Numbered from the stretch's first letter, positions 26,815-36,371 are shown. The stretch: 64,000 nt of DNA from CAMCXE01 sp046347475 (GCA_046347475.1 JAXMGD010000005.1:62001-126000), one strand, 5' to 3'. Translations and numbers: made by a program. The notes: generated by a model from the letters alone, not told the origin.

Positions 26815-27947
26815 TCCCCTATGGCCGCCAACATATTTCCGAACAGGAAATAGATGCCACACGGCTAGTATTGCAGTCGGATTGGTTAACTCAGGGGCCT
26901 AAGGTTGCTGAGTTTGAAGCGGCGCTCGCCGCTTATGTACAGGCGCCCCATGCCATTACCTGCGCCAATGGCACCGCAGCGCTGCACGCGGCCTGTGCAG
27001 CGCTTGGCCTTGGGCCGGGGGATGAACTTTGGACCTCGCCCAATTCATTTGTGGCCTCTGCAAATTGCGGAATGTATTTAGGTGCCAAAGTAGATTTTGT
27101 TGATATAGACCCGCACACACGCAATTTATGCCCCAAACAATTGGCGGCTAAATTAGCGGCAGGCCGGGTGCCTAAAATTCTGGTGGCGGTGCATTTTGCT
27201 GGAGTGGCCTGCGATATGCCGGCTATTTTTGCGTTGGCCCAAAAGTATGGTTTTTATGTGGTGGAAGATGCCGCCCATGCCATTGGTACCCAGGTTGAAG
27301 GCCTTCCTGTGGGGGCTTGCCGGTTTAGTCATGCAACCTGTTTTAGCTTTCACCCGGTTAAAAATCTTACCACCGGTGAAGGCGGTGCTATTACCACGGC
27401 GGATGCCGTTATTGCCAATCGCCTGCGCCGCTTCGTCACCCATGGTATTACGAAAAATCCTGAAGAATTTACTGAACCTTGCCCGCCACCCTGGTATTAC
27501 GAGCAACAAAGCCTAGGGTTTAATTATCGCTTATGTGATATTCAAGCCGCTGTGGGTATTGTGCAACTGTCAAAGCTTGAGAGTTTTATTCAAAAACGCA
27601 CGGAATTGTTTCAGCGCTATCAGGATCATTTAGCCGATTTACCAGTAACACGGCCAACACAGCCTAAGCAGCAGCGTGTAGCGCCGCATATTTATGTGGT
27701 TGAGTTGCCGCCTCACTCCCGTTTGCCTGTATTTAATAGCCTTAAGGCAGCAGGTGTTGGTGTCAATGTGCATTATATTCCCATACATTTGCAGCCATAT
27801 TACCGCGCGTTAGGATTTAAAGCGGGGGATTTTCCCGTTGCAGAACAGTATTACGCCGGTGCATTAACTCTGCCGCTTTTTGTTGATATGAGTGTTGCTC
27901 AGCAGGATTACGTTTTGGAGCAACTGGAGCGCGCCCTATGCGCATAG
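26811..27947 (+). CDS. pseC: UDP-4-amino-4,6-dideoxy-N-acetyl-L-altrosamine transaminase PseC
   Basis: PseC is a PLP-dependent DegT-family aminotransferase that aminates C4 of the PseB product using glutamate. The 378 residues start MIPYGRQHISEQEIDA, as in known PseC proteins. They contain CANGTAALHAAC, the VEDAAHAIG aspartate that contacts PLP, and the Schiff-base lysine in FSFHPVKNLTTGEGGA. It overlaps pseB by 4 bases and pseF by 10 bases, so the operon is tightly coupled. Confidence 0.94.
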   Translation: MIPYGRQHISEQEIDATRLVLQSDWLTQGPKVAEFEAALAAYVQAPHAITCANGTAALHAACAALGLGPGDELWTSPNSFVASANCGMYLGAKVDFVDIDPHTRNLCPKQLAAKLAAGRVPKILVAVHFAGVACDMPAIFALAQKYGFYVVEDAAHAIGTQVEGLPVGACRFSHATCFSFHPVKNLTTGEGGAITTADAVIANRLRRFVTHGITKNPEEFTEPCPPPWYYEQQSLGFNYRLCDIQAAVGIVQLSKLESFIQKRTELFQRYQDHLADLPVTRPTQPKQQRVAPHIYVVELPPHSRLPVFNSLKAAGVGVNVHYIPIHLQPYYRALGFKAGDFPVAEQYYAGALTLPLFVDMSVAQQDYVLEQLERALCA

Positions 27948-28648
27948 CGGTCATTCCCGCCCGCGGTGGCAGCAAGCGCATTCCGCGCAAAAATATTAAA
28001 GCCTTTATGGGGCGCCCCATTATAAGGTACGCCATTGAGGCAGCGCTTGAGAGCCAATTATTCGATAAGGTTGTGTGCTCAACGGACGATGACGAAATTG
28101 CCCAGGTGGCACTAGCGGCCGGTGCGCAGGTGCCCTTTATGAGGCCGGCAAATATTGCTGATGATCATGCCATCACGGCGGATGTAATTGCCCATGCGGT
28201 TAATTATTTGCTAGCAAACGGCTGCCAGGTGCAGAGCGTCTGTTGTCTCTATGCAACGGCTGCATTTGTAACAGCACAGCAACTGCGTGACGCCTATACA
28301 TTATTCCAACAACAACACTGTGATTTTGTGTTTTCTGCTACAGCCTTTGATTTTCCAATTCAAAGAGCTATTTATCTTAAGGAGGGCGGCAGGGTGGAGA
28401 TGTTTTATCCTGAATATGCGCTTACTCGTTCCCAGGATTTAACACCGGCCTTTCATGACGCTGGGCAATTTTATTGGGGTACGGCCACGGCTTGGTTGGA
28501 AAAGCGCCGTATTTTTAGCCCCAATTCAGCAGCGTTTATTGTCCCCTCTCACGAGGTGCAAGATATAGACACCTTGGATGATTGGCGACGGGCAGAATTA
28601 TTATTCCAACTGCGCCAGCAACTATCATGTACTGCGTCATCCGTGTAA
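27938..28648 (+). CDS. pseF: CMP-pseudaminic acid cytidylyltransferase PseF
   Basis: PseF activates pseudaminic acid with CTP to CMP-Pse, the donor used by transferases. The 236 residues start MRIAVIPARGGSKRIPRKN, the CMP-sugar synthetase signature that holds the nucleotide. ICSTDDDEIA-like and DIDTLDDWRRAE segments follow, typical of PseF/NeuA. It overlaps pseC and runs 22 bases into pseG. Confidence 0.93.
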   Translation: MRIAVIPARGGSKRIPRKNIKAFMGRPIIRYAIEAALESQLFDKVVCSTDDDEIAQVALAAGAQVPFMRPANIADDHAITADVIAHAVNYLLANGCQVQSVCCLYATAAFVTAQQLRDAYTLFQQQHCDFVFSATAFDFPIQRAIYLKEGGRVEMFYPEYALTRSQDLTPAFHDAGQFYWGTATAWLEKRRIFSPNSAAFIVPSHEVQDIDTLDDWRRAELLFQLRQQLSCTASSV

Positions 28649-29730
28649 ATGCGTATCCGCACCTGGGTAACGGCCATTTAATGCGCTGTTTAACCCTCGC
28701 CCGTATTGCCCAGCAGCAGGGTTGTACGGTCGTATTTGTTTTGGCGGATTATTCAAGTACCCCAGTGCGTTTTATTGAGGCGGCAGGGTTTAATTATGTT
28801 CTTGTGCCCGTTGCGGATGAATTGGCGGACGCCGCGCATTGTGCGAAATTGTTAGAGGACTTACAGGCTCCTTGCCGTGTGGTTGTTGATGTATATGCGC
28901 TGAGTGCTACCTGGCACGCATTTATTTATCCGCGTTGTGATCAGTTAATGGTGATTGATGATTTGGCGAATCGTAATTACTACTGCGATCATCTCTTAGA
29001 TCATACGCCAGGCCGCACAGCGGCATGCTACGCTTCTTGGGTAAATCAGCAGGCGAATATTTATGCCGGATGTGAACATGCTTTATTGGCGCCGGAATTT
29101 TTTGCCGCAGTGGGTGATGCACAAAAAATTCGCGCTGCAGCCTGTTCATCCAAGCGGCCATTAAAATTACTGATTTCATTAGGTGGCACGGACCCTAAAT
29201 CGCTGTCACAGGTTTGGTTTAATCTGTTGGCTCCGCACCTAGACGCATTTGCGCAGGTAACATTTTTATTGGCGTCTAACGCCGTGGGTTTAGCTAGCTT
29301 GGCGAAAAAAATTGCCATAGCCCAAGCCGGTGGCAGCAAGGTGGATTTGGTTGTAGATGCACGCAATGTAGCGCAATTATTATTAGAGTACGATCTGGCC
29401 ATAGGCGGCGCTGGCGTATCGGCGTTAGAGCGCGCAGTGTTAGGTTTGCCGAGTTTATTGCTGACTCTGGCCGATAACCAGGTGTTGCAAGCGCAAACCT
29501 TAATTAAGGAAGGCTGTGCATTGGATTTAGGTGACTGGCAGCAGGTGCCAAGCTTGGATGCGCAGCAAAAAGCGTTAAATAGTTTATTGGCATTGGTGCA
29601 GGATAAGACCCGTTATGAGCATTTAAGCCAGCAAGCTTTTAATTTAATCGCACCTGGGCAGCCCTATCAGGCTGTGCACAAATTTTTAACCCAGCCACGA
29701 AGTGATTACCCATTATCAAGCGGATGCTAA
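28627..29730 (+). CDS. pseG: UDP-2,4-diacetamido-2,4,6-trideoxy-L-altropyranose hydrolase PseG
   Basis: PseG removes UDP from the sugar nucleotide to free 2,4-diacetamido-2,4,6-trideoxy-L-altrose. ATG 28627 gives 367 residues starting MYCVIRVNAYPHLGNGHLMR, with the catalytic His in GNGHLMRC. The GT-B-like C-terminal half has LKLLISLGGTDPKSLS and AIGGAGVSALERAVLGLPS. The start overlaps pseF; the stop is 3 bases from pseI. Confidence 0.92.
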   Translation: MYCVIRVNAYPHLGNGHLMRCLTLARIAQQQGCTVVFVLADYSSTPVRFIEAAGFNYVLVPVADELADAAHCAKLLEDLQAPCRVVVDVYALSATWHAFIYPRCDQLMVIDDLANRNYYCDHLLDHTPGRTAACYASWVNQQANIYAGCEHALLAPEFFAAVGDAQKIRAAACSSKRPLKLLISLGGTDPKSLSQVWFNLLAPHLDAFAQVTFLLASNAVGLASLAKKIAIAQAGGSKVDLVVDARNVAQLLLEYDLAIGGAGVSALERAVLGLPSLLLTLADNQVLQAQTLIKEGCALDLGDWQQVPSLDAQQKALNSLLALVQDKTRYEHLSQQAFNLIAPGQPYQAVHKFLTQPRSDYPLSSGC

Positions 29731-29733
29731 TTC

Positions 29734-30789
29734 ATGAATAGGCCGATTTATTTAGGCAGTCGAGCGGTAGGTGTAGGCCACAAACCTTTTATTATTGCCG
29801 AAATGTCGGGCAATCATAATCAATCCCTCGAGCGCGCATTGGCGATTGTGGATGCTGCCGCACAGGCAGGTGTCGATGCTTTAAAGATCCAAACCTACAC
29901 GCCGGATACCATGACCATCGCGTCTAATCGAGCAGAATTTTTAGTGCAAGACCCAGGCAAACTCTGGGCGGGAAAATCCCTTTACCAACTATATCAAGAG
30001 GCTTATACGCCATGGGAATGGCATGCCGAAATTTTTGCCCGTTGCAGGCACTGGGGTATTGAAGCCTTTAGCACGCCCTTTGATGAATCGGCTGTAAATT
30101 ATTTGGAATATTTAGAAGTGCCCTTTTATAAAGTGGCTTCGTTTGAAAATACCGATTTACCCCTTTTAGCGGCGATTGCCAAAACCGGCAAGCCAGTCAT
30201 TATGTCTACCGGTATGGCACGAATAAATGAGCTTAACGATGCTGTAAATTGTCTGCGTGCAAACGGCTGTGCGGAATTAATTTTATTAAAGTGCACGAGC
30301 ACTTATCCAACCTCGCCGGAAAATACCCATATCAATACCATTCCCCATATGGCGCAGTTATTTAATTGTCCGGTGGGATTGTCTGATCACACCATGGGGG
30401 TAGGTGTTGCGGTGGCGAGTATTGCGCTCGGTGCCTGTGTGGTGGAAAAACATTTTACCCTTGCCCGCAGTGATGGCGGTGTGGATTCGGCGTTTAGTTT
30501 AGAGCCCGCCGAAATGCAGCAATTGGTGGTGGAAGCCGAGCGGGCTTATCTTGCTCTGGGGCAGGTAAATTACGGCCAAGGGGAGCACGAAGAAAAAATG
30601 CGTCTGTACCGCCGCTCAATATATGTCACTCATCCTATTAAAAAAGGCGAATTGTTTACTCGTGATAACACACAAATTATTCGCCCTTCATTAGGCTTAG
30701 CACCGAAATATTATGAACACATTTTAGGCCGGCCCGCCCGCTGTGATATTGCGGCCCAAGAGCCCTTATCTTGGGCTCAGGTAGATTAG
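29734..30789 (+). CDS. pseI: pseudaminic acid synthase PseI
   Basis: PseI (NeuB family) condenses the PseG product with phosphoenolpyruvate to make the nine-carbon pseudaminic acid. The 351 residues have FIIAEMSGNHNQSLERALAIV, DALKIQTYTPDTMT, KVASFENTDLPLL, VGLSDHTMGV and VVEKHFTLARSDGGVDSAFS. These belong to the TIM barrel, with metal ligands and PEP contacts. A C-terminal SAF/antifreeze-like domain follows (IYVTHPIKKGELFTRDN). The barrel details favour PseI over NeuB. Confidence 0.94.
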   Translation: MNRPIYLGSRAVGVGHKPFIIAEMSGNHNQSLERALAIVDAAAQAGVDALKIQTYTPDTMTIASNRAEFLVQDPGKLWAGKSLYQLYQEAYTPWEWHAEIFARCRHWGIEAFSTPFDESAVNYLEYLEVPFYKVASFENTDLPLLAAIAKTGKPVIMSTGMARINELNDAVNCLRANGCAELILLKCTSTYPTSPENTHINTIPHMAQLFNCPVGLSDHTMGVGVAVASIALGACVVEKHFTLARSDGGVDSAFSLEPAEMQQLVVEAERAYLALGQVNYGQGEHEEKMRLYRRSIYVTHPIKKGELFTRDNTQIIRPSLGLAPKYYEHILGRPARCDIAAQEPLSWAQVD

Positions 30790-30800
30790 AGGCTTACTTC

Positions 30801-31766
30801 GTGGCGAATTGTGTTCTTGTGGGTTTAGGTAATATGGGCTGGCGTTACGACGCGGCGAGTGACGGCGTGTTAACCCATGCTAAAGCTATTGAGGAGCACC
30901 CGAATTTAACTCTGGTTGCAGCGGTAGACAATAACCAGCAAGCCCGTGAAGCATTCGCACAGCGTTATGTGAATGTGGCGGTGTTTTCTGATTTGGCTGC
31001 GGCAGCGGAGCACCATAGCTTTGATTGGATAATCCTTGCGGTACCGACGCCTTTGCATCCTGCGGCATTTTACGAAGCGCTTGAGCTTAAGCCTAAAGTA
31101 ATTATTTGTGAAAAACCTATTGCGCCTTCGCTGTTGGAGGCCCGCGAAATGTTGGCGCGGGCCAAGGCAGCAGGCGTTATGGTTTTTATTAACTATATTC
31201 GCCCCCATGAGCCTCAATGTAAGGCCATGTTTAATTTTATTCGCGAAGCACACTGGGGATCCGTTGAAAAAATAATGGTGCGTTATGGGAAGGGTATTGC
31301 CAATAATGCCTCTCATTTTATTCAGTTGTTAGTTCTGGCATTTGGTGCGCCTGAGCAGGTACAGCTACTAAGTGCCTACAGAACTTGCCTTGCCGACCCG
31401 GATGCCGATTTTGTTCTGCGGTTTGCAAGCCTTAGTGTGTATTTTTTACGGTTTGATTATCAGCACTATGCGCTGAGTGAAATGGATATTTATATGCAGC
31501 AAGGCGCTATATTTTATCGCGCTATGGGGCAGTCTATTGAATATCAGCAGGCTCAACCCGATGCTTTATTCCCTGGTGTGCGACGTTTACAAACTGTGCG
31601 CACGGAGGCAACTCAATTAAGTTATTACCAACGCCATGCGTTGGCCTATTATTACCATGTATGGCAGAGCCAAAGTGACGATGGGTTATTGACTCAATCG
31701 GCTTTGGAGTCGTTAAACATTGTGGAGCAGCTTCAGGCGCAAATACAGTCAACGAGCACGCCTTAG
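30801..31766 (+). CDS. Gfo/Idh/MocA-family sugar oxidoreductase
   Basis: From GTG 30801, 9 bases after an AGAGG site, the 321 residues begin MANCVLVGLGNMGWRYD, the Rossmann NAD(P)-binding start. IICEKPIAPS follows, the family's EKP motif with the catalytic Lys. Such enzymes oxidise or reduce C3 of sugar nucleotides or free sugars. It is not one of the six core pse steps. With the next gene, an aminotransferase, it could make an oxidised then aminated sugar for the same glycan or modify the nonulosonic acid; this is inference. Confidence 0.85.
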   Translation: MANCVLVGLGNMGWRYDAASDGVLTHAKAIEEHPNLTLVAAVDNNQQAREAFAQRYVNVAVFSDLAAAAEHHSFDWIILAVPTPLHPAAFYEALELKPKVIICEKPIAPSLLEAREMLARAKAAGVMVFINYIRPHEPQCKAMFNFIREAHWGSVEKIMVRYGKGIANNASHFIQLLVLAFGAPEQVQLLSAYRTCLADPDADFVLRFASLSVYFLRFDYQHYALSEMDIYMQQGAIFYRAMGQSIEYQQAQPDALFPGVRRLQTVRTEATQLSYYQRHALAYYYHVWQSQSDDGLLTQSALESLNIVEQLQAQIQSTSTP

Positions 31767-31783
31767 TTTATTAGGAACCCTTT

Positions 31784-33073
31784 ATGCAAACACTCGCACT
31801 TTTAGGCGGCACAGCGGCATTTACCCGGCCCTTAGTACCCTATAACCCCTATGGTGAAGAAGAAATAATGGCGGCAACGGAGGTAATTCGCTCCGGTTGT
31901 TTATCCAGTTTTATTGGCGCTTGGGGAGAGGGATTTCTCGGCGGCCCTCAGGTGCGCGGGTTTGAAGCAGAGTGGGCCGATTTTTTTGGCGTTAAACATG
32001 CCATCAGTGTTAATTCTTTAACCTCTGGGCTAATTTGCGCAGTGGGTGCATTGGATATAGAGCCGGGGGATGAAATTATTGTAAGCCCCTGGACCATGTC
32101 TGCATCGGCTACCTGTATTTTGGTGTGGAACGCTATTCCAGTTTTTGCGGATATAAACCCCGATACATTTAATTTGGATTTTCAAAGTGTGGTGGCCAAT
32201 ATTACACCTCGCACTCGCGCGATTATTGTGCCGAGTATTTTTGGTTATGGGGCGGATCTTAAAGCCTTGCAGCAGGTGGCCAAGGCCCAAGGCATTAAAA
32301 TAATCGAAGATGCTGCACAGGCGCCAGCCGTTAAATATGCCGGTAAATGGGTGGGCACTTGGGGGGATATAGGTGGCTTTAGCTTAAATTATCACAAGCA
32401 TATTCACACCGGCGAAGGCGGTATTTGCGTAACGGATGATGATAACTTGGCTGAGCGTATGCGCCTAATTCGCAATCATGCCGAGGCGGTGGTTGACAAA
32501 AAGGGTTATGAGTGTATCCATAATATGATTGGCTTTAATTTTCGCTTGGGCGAGATAGAGGCAGCGCTCGGGCGGTGTCAGTTAAAAAAATTGCAGGCAA
32601 AGGTGGATCAGCGTTTTGCCCTGGGCTGCAGGCTGCAAAAATTATTAGCCGGTTTAAAAGGCTTGCACACCACACCTATTGAAGAAGGCAATACCCACGC
32701 ATTTTATGTTTTTGGTATGCGTTTAGATGTGCGCGCCTTAGGTGTTCCGCGGGATAAAATCTATGCTGCGCTAGTGGCAGAGGGTGTGCCGGGGCTATCG
32801 AAGCAATATGTGAATGTACACCGTTATGCCATGTACCGAAAAAAAATTGCTTATGGTAAAGAGCATTTCCCCTGGCGCAATGGTTTGTATGAAAGTTCGG
32901 TGGAATATGCCAAAGGCATTTGCCCTGTTGCCGAGCAATTGCAAGATCAAACCTATTTAGGCCTGCATCTTTGCCAGTACGACTTTAACCTGGACGATAT
33001 GGAAGCAATCGCGCAGGCCTTCTACAAGGTGTGGTCGAAAATGGATGCTATTAAACAATCATTAAATCAATAA
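31784..33073 (+). CDS. DegT/DnrJ/EryC1-family aminotransferase
   Basis: This is the second PLP aminotransferase of the cluster, 429 residues. The signature parts are SVNSLTSGLICAVGAL, IIEDAAQAPAVKYAG with the PLP-contacting Asp, and FSLNYHKHIHTGEGG with the Schiff-base lysine. It starts 17 bases after the oxidoreductase, and the pair resembles dehydrogenase/aminotransferase couples that install an amino group on a keto sugar. The exact sugar cannot be read from the sequence. The following 206 bases hold no visible gene. Confidence 0.88.
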   Translation: MQTLALLGGTAAFTRPLVPYNPYGEEEIMAATEVIRSGCLSSFIGAWGEGFLGGPQVRGFEAEWADFFGVKHAISVNSLTSGLICAVGALDIEPGDEIIVSPWTMSASATCILVWNAIPVFADINPDTFNLDFQSVVANITPRTRAIIVPSIFGYGADLKALQQVAKAQGIKIIEDAAQAPAVKYAGKWVGTWGDIGGFSLNYHKHIHTGEGGICVTDDDNLAERMRLIRNHAEAVVDKKGYECIHNMIGFNFRLGEIEAALGRCQLKKLQAKVDQRFALGCRLQKLLAGLKGLHTTPIEEGNTHAFYVFGMRLDVRALGVPRDKIYAALVAEGVPGLSKQYVNVHRYAMYRKKIAYGKEHFPWRNGLYESSVEYAKGICPVAEQLQDQTYLGLHLCQYDFNLDDMEAIAQAFYKVWSKMDAIKQSLNQ

Positions 33074-33279
33074 GTCTTGTTCAGTCGGCGTTTAAATTGC
33101 GGCGAATCTGCTTTAAATAAAAAATCCTCGCATTTACGTCGGTACTGGCGGGGCGAGCACAAAAAAGAGCAGGACTAGCCTGTGCGTCTTAGGGCTTATA
33201 TTTAGCGCGTAGCTGCGCGCCTATTTAAGATCGACTAATTGCTGAGTGTGTGCAGGCGAAAAAATTATTAGGAGGTTAT

Positions 33280-33840
33280 GTGAGCCACCAGTTTCTGTAT
33301 CAATCCCACCGCATCGGCGTGCGCGGTTTGTCCTGTAAAGAGTTGCAGGGCAATTATGCGCATTGGTTTAGTGATGCTAGTGTATGTGCATTTAACAGCC
33401 ATTTTGCCTACCCTAAAAGCCAAGAAAGCCTGCAGGAATTTATTCATCAGTTGGCTTCTAATGCGAACCATATAGTGTGGGCCATTTATGACCGTGCCGA
33501 TGGTATACACATAGGCAATATAGGCCTGCGCATTTTTAACCGTATTGATAATAATGCTGAGCTGAGTTTTTTGCTGGGAGAGAAGGCCTACTGGGGGCGA
33601 GGCTATGGGTTTGAGGCCGGACAGATGATGATTGGCCATGGATTTAATGTGCTGAATCTGCAGCGAATTTACTGCGGCTGCGCGGGCAATAATCTCCCCA
33701 TGCAGTGCTTGGCCGCCAAGCTCGGTTTTGTGCAGGAAGGTGTGCGGCGTAAGAATTTGTATTTGTGGGGTAAATACGAGGATGAAATTGAGTACGGATT
33801 ATTGCGCGACGAATATGTGCCTCGTGCACTTGAGCCATAG
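33280..33840 (+). CDS. pseH: GNAT N-acetyltransferase, probably PseH
   Basis: The start is probably GTG 33280, placed right after a strong TAGGAGG site; this gives 186 residues. The protein is a RimJ/RimL-type GNAT with EKAYWGRGYGFEAGQMM as the acetyl-CoA pyrophosphate loop and AAKLGFVQEGVRRKN near the end. The cluster otherwise lacks the C4 N-acetyltransferase of the pathway, so PseH is the natural assignment. The identification is by context, as GNAT sequence alone does not fix the substrate. Confidence 0.75.
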   Translation: MSHQFLYQSHRIGVRGLSCKELQGNYAHWFSDASVCAFNSHFAYPKSQESLQEFIHQLASNANHIVWAIYDRADGIHIGNIGLRIFNRIDNNAELSFLLGEKAYWGRGYGFEAGQMMIGHGFNVLNLQRIYCGCAGNNLPMQCLAAKLGFVQEGVRRKNLYLWGKYEDEIEYGLLRDEYVPRALEP

Positions 33841-33845
33841 TGTTG

Positions 33846-34721
33846 ATGCGTTATTTATTGATTAGCCATAACGCCGGTGGCGCGGCTTTATTAGCGGCAT
33901 GGGCGGCCCATCAAGGGCAGGCAATTGTGTTTGATTGCTTATTAAATGGCCCTGCGGTTGGTATTTTTTGTCAGCGTTTAATACATGCTCATCTCATTGC
34001 GCCCCAAGCGTTGGTGTTTAGTCGCTACCAAGCGGTTATTACTAGCACCAGTTCAGCAGAAACGGGTTGGGAAACCCGCTGGATTTATCAGGCCCGTGCC
34101 CAGGGTATAAAAACAATCAGTATGCTGGATCACTGGACGAATTATGTCAGCCGCTTTTTATGGCGCGATGAATATGTATTTCCCGATGAGATCTGGGTGT
34201 GCGATCAGTATGCATTAGCTCTGGCGCAAACGTGCCAACAGCAGGTGCCCGAATATCCGCCTGTAGGGCAGGTGCCTAATTTTTATCTGCAGGATTTAGC
34301 TAATTACATTCGCCTGCGTCAAGATGAGCTGCGCAATAGGGATACAATTTTATTTGTCAGTGAGCCGTCGAATAATCCACTTTATACGGCCCAGCATGCG
34401 CTCAAGAAATTTCTGGTTTACCTGCACAGCCAGCCCCACTCGTACACAACCTTGCGACTGCGTTTGCATCCAAGGGAGCGCGTCGAGGATTATGCGGCGA
34501 TTCTTAATGCCCACTATGAATCAATTGAGGTTGAATTATCCTCCAACAGTCGGCTGGAGGATGATTTATGTTGGGCGGCCTGGGTGGTGGGTTGCCAAAC
34601 TATGGCGATGGTGGTGGCACATGCGGCAGGTATTCGTGTGGCCAGTTGTTTACCTGCCAATGTGATTACCAGTGCGTTACCTCATAAAGAAATTCCGCGT
34701 TTATTCCCTGCAATGCCATAA
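33846..34721 (+). CDS. GT-B-like protein, candidate nonulosonic acid transferase
   Basis: The 291 residues begin MRYLLISHNAGGAALLAAWA, a GT-B-like first strand-loop. They contain VITSTSSAETGWETRWIYQA, ISMLDHWTNYV, DEIWVCDQYA, RLRLHPRE and a Ser/Glu-rich VVGCQTMAMVVAHAAGI end. The HPRE and SxxxE layout resembles families that use CMP- or polyol-activated donors. A GTG 6 bases upstream overlaps the pseH stop and could be the start. As the last gene of the pse operon it may transfer CMP-Pse, but I could not assign a known family. Confidence 0.6.
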   Translation: MRYLLISHNAGGAALLAAWAAHQGQAIVFDCLLNGPAVGIFCQRLIHAHLIAPQALVFSRYQAVITSTSSAETGWETRWIYQARAQGIKTISMLDHWTNYVSRFLWRDEYVFPDEIWVCDQYALALAQTCQQQVPEYPPVGQVPNFYLQDLANYIRLRQDELRNRDTILFVSEPSNNPLYTAQHALKKFLVYLHSQPHSYTTLRLRLHPRERVEDYAAILNAHYESIEVELSSNSRLEDDLCWAAWVVGCQTMAMVVAHAAGIRVASCLPANVITSALPHKEIPRLFPAMP

Positions 34722-34762
34722 CTCATACAGTAATTAAGGTGTAAGTTATTACCTAGGTACCC

Positions 34763-34864
34763 GCAATGAATACACATCATTTCAGACACGCCGTGAATCC
34801 ATCCTTGTAGGCTCGTCAAAAAGATCCCTCTTTTTGACGGTCTGAAATGATGTGTATTCATTGC
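34763..34864. repeat. palindromic repeat family B, copy 1
   Basis: About 102 bases. The outer arms GCAATGAATACACATCATTT and its exact complement at the right end pair over about 25 bases. An inner hairpin CGTCAAAAAG/CTTTTTGACG sits off centre beside the fixed segment CACGCCGTGAAT. It fills the gap between the pse operon and selO, which converge here. Copies lie at 38401 and 48468. Confidence 0.9.
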
Positions 34865-34898
34865 TTCCGTAAAGCTAGTAATTGCAATTTAAATGCTA

Positions 34899-36371
34899 CT
34901 AAGTCCCGCAAAATGTTTGATAAGGAGCATCAAACCCTGGCGGTGGATTGCTGTAGATTTCTTTGCCCGCTTGTAGATTAAAAGGCTGTTCTGCGAGGGT
35001 TAACAATTCATGAAACAGTGTAAAGTCGCCGTCTTCCTGGGCGTGTTGAATGGCCTTTTCCACCCAATAATTACGCGGGATAAAGGCGGGGTTGGCGGCT
35101 AATAAAGCGTCTTTTATTGTTTGAGGGCTGAGTCTGCGCGCACGAATACGCGTGCGCCACTGCTCGAGCCAAGCGGTTAATTGGGGTTTATCGCTTAAAT
35201 TCGTGTGGGGTAATTCAGCATCAATTGCTGCGGCTAGGTTGCGATTGGTGAAGGTAAAATCCAGCCCATACAGGTGCAAACACTGTAAATAATCCAACAC
35301 AAAGCGCGCATCGGTGTCATCGTTTTGATCATCCAGTGCGAGTTTTTTTCGCCAGCCATTTAGCCAGGCGGTTTGATACAGGCTGTGAAATTGCTCAAGG
35401 CTCGCTTCAGCTTGGGCGATGGCATTTTGTTGATTCTCATCCAGCAGGGCTAATAAGCACTCTGCAAAGCGGCTTAAATTCCAGAGGGCAATCTGCGGTT
35501 GGCGTCTGAAGGCGTAGCGGCCTTCCCGATCAATCGAACTAAAACACTGGTGAAATACAAATGTATCCATAAAGGCGCAGGGGCCATAGTCGATGGTTTC
35601 GCCACTGACGCTGGTGTTGTCGGTGTTCATAACGCCGTGAATAAAACCCACATGCATCCAGTGGGCGACCAATTCGGCCTGCGCCTTAATTACGCTAGTT
35701 AACAAGGCTCGGTAGGGATTTTCGGCGGTTTGTGCGGCGGGGTAGTGGCGTGCGATGACGTAATCTGCGAGGGTTTTGACTTCATCCAGCAAGCCTTGGC
35801 GGTAAAAAAATTCAAAGGTGCCGACGCGAATATGGCTGCGGGCGATGCGGGTGAGCACGGCGCCGGGCTTGGGGCCGTCCCGCCAAACCGGCTCGCCGCT
35901 GCTGACGCAAGCTAGAGCGCGGGTAGTGGGAATGCCCAAATGGTACATGGCTTCACTGATTAAATATTCCCGCAGCACAGGCCCGAGGGCGGCTCGGCCA
36001 TCGCCGTTGCGGGAGTAGGGGGTGGGGCCTGCGCCTTTTAATTGCACATCGCGACGCAGGTTGTGTTGATCGATTAGTTCCCCCAGTAGCAGCGCTCGGC
36101 CATCGCCTAAGCGGGGGTTAAAACTGCCAAATTGATGGCCTGCGTATTTTTGCGCTACGGGCTTCGCGCTGGGCAATAACCGATTGCCGCTGAAATACTG
36201 GGCCAGAAGATATGGATCTTGGGGGAGATGAATATTCAGTTGCTCTGCCAGCGCCCAATTAAATGCGATGAGGGAGGGCGCGGCCACTGGGGTGGGTGCG
36301 CAGGCGGTGGAGAAGGCGTCGCCTAGGCCCGCGTAGGTGTGTTCAAAGGGTATATCTGCCGCATCTGTCAT
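34899..36371 (-). CDS. selO: protein adenylyltransferase SelO (YdiU/UPF0061)
   Basis: SelO is a pseudokinase that transfers AMP from ATP to Ser/Thr/Tyr of target proteins and affects redox responses. ATG 36371 (MTDAADIPFEHTYAGLG), after a GAGG site, gives 490 residues. Conserved parts are QKYAGHQFGSFNPRLGDGRA, LKGAGPTPYSRNGDGRAALG, VLREYLISEAM and GVMNTDNTSVSGETIDYG with the metal-binding Asn/Asp. The C-terminus ends TFCGT. The Cys near the end is common in bacterial homologues where eukaryotic proteins carry selenocysteine. Confidence 0.95.
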   Translation of the reverse strand: MTDAADIPFEHTYAGLGDAFSTACAPTPVAAPSLIAFNWALAEQLNIHLPQDPYLLAQYFSGNRLLPSAKPVAQKYAGHQFGSFNPRLGDGRALLLGELIDQHNLRRDVQLKGAGPTPYSRNGDGRAALGPVLREYLISEAMYHLGIPTTRALACVSSGEPVWRDGPKPGAVLTRIARSHIRVGTFEFFYRQGLLDEVKTLADYVIARHYPAAQTAENPYRALLTSVIKAQAELVAHWMHVGFIHGVMNTDNTSVSGETIDYGPCAFMDTFVFHQCFSSIDREGRYAFRRQPQIALWNLSRFAECLLALLDENQQNAIAQAEASLEQFHSLYQTAWLNGWRKKLALDDQNDDTDARFVLDYLQCLHLYGLDFTFTNRNLAAAIDAELPHTNLSDKPQLTAWLEQWRTRIRARRLSPQTIKDALLAANPAFIPRNYWVEKAIQHAQEDGDFTLFHELLTLAEQPFNLQAGKEIYSNPPPGFDAPYQTFCGT

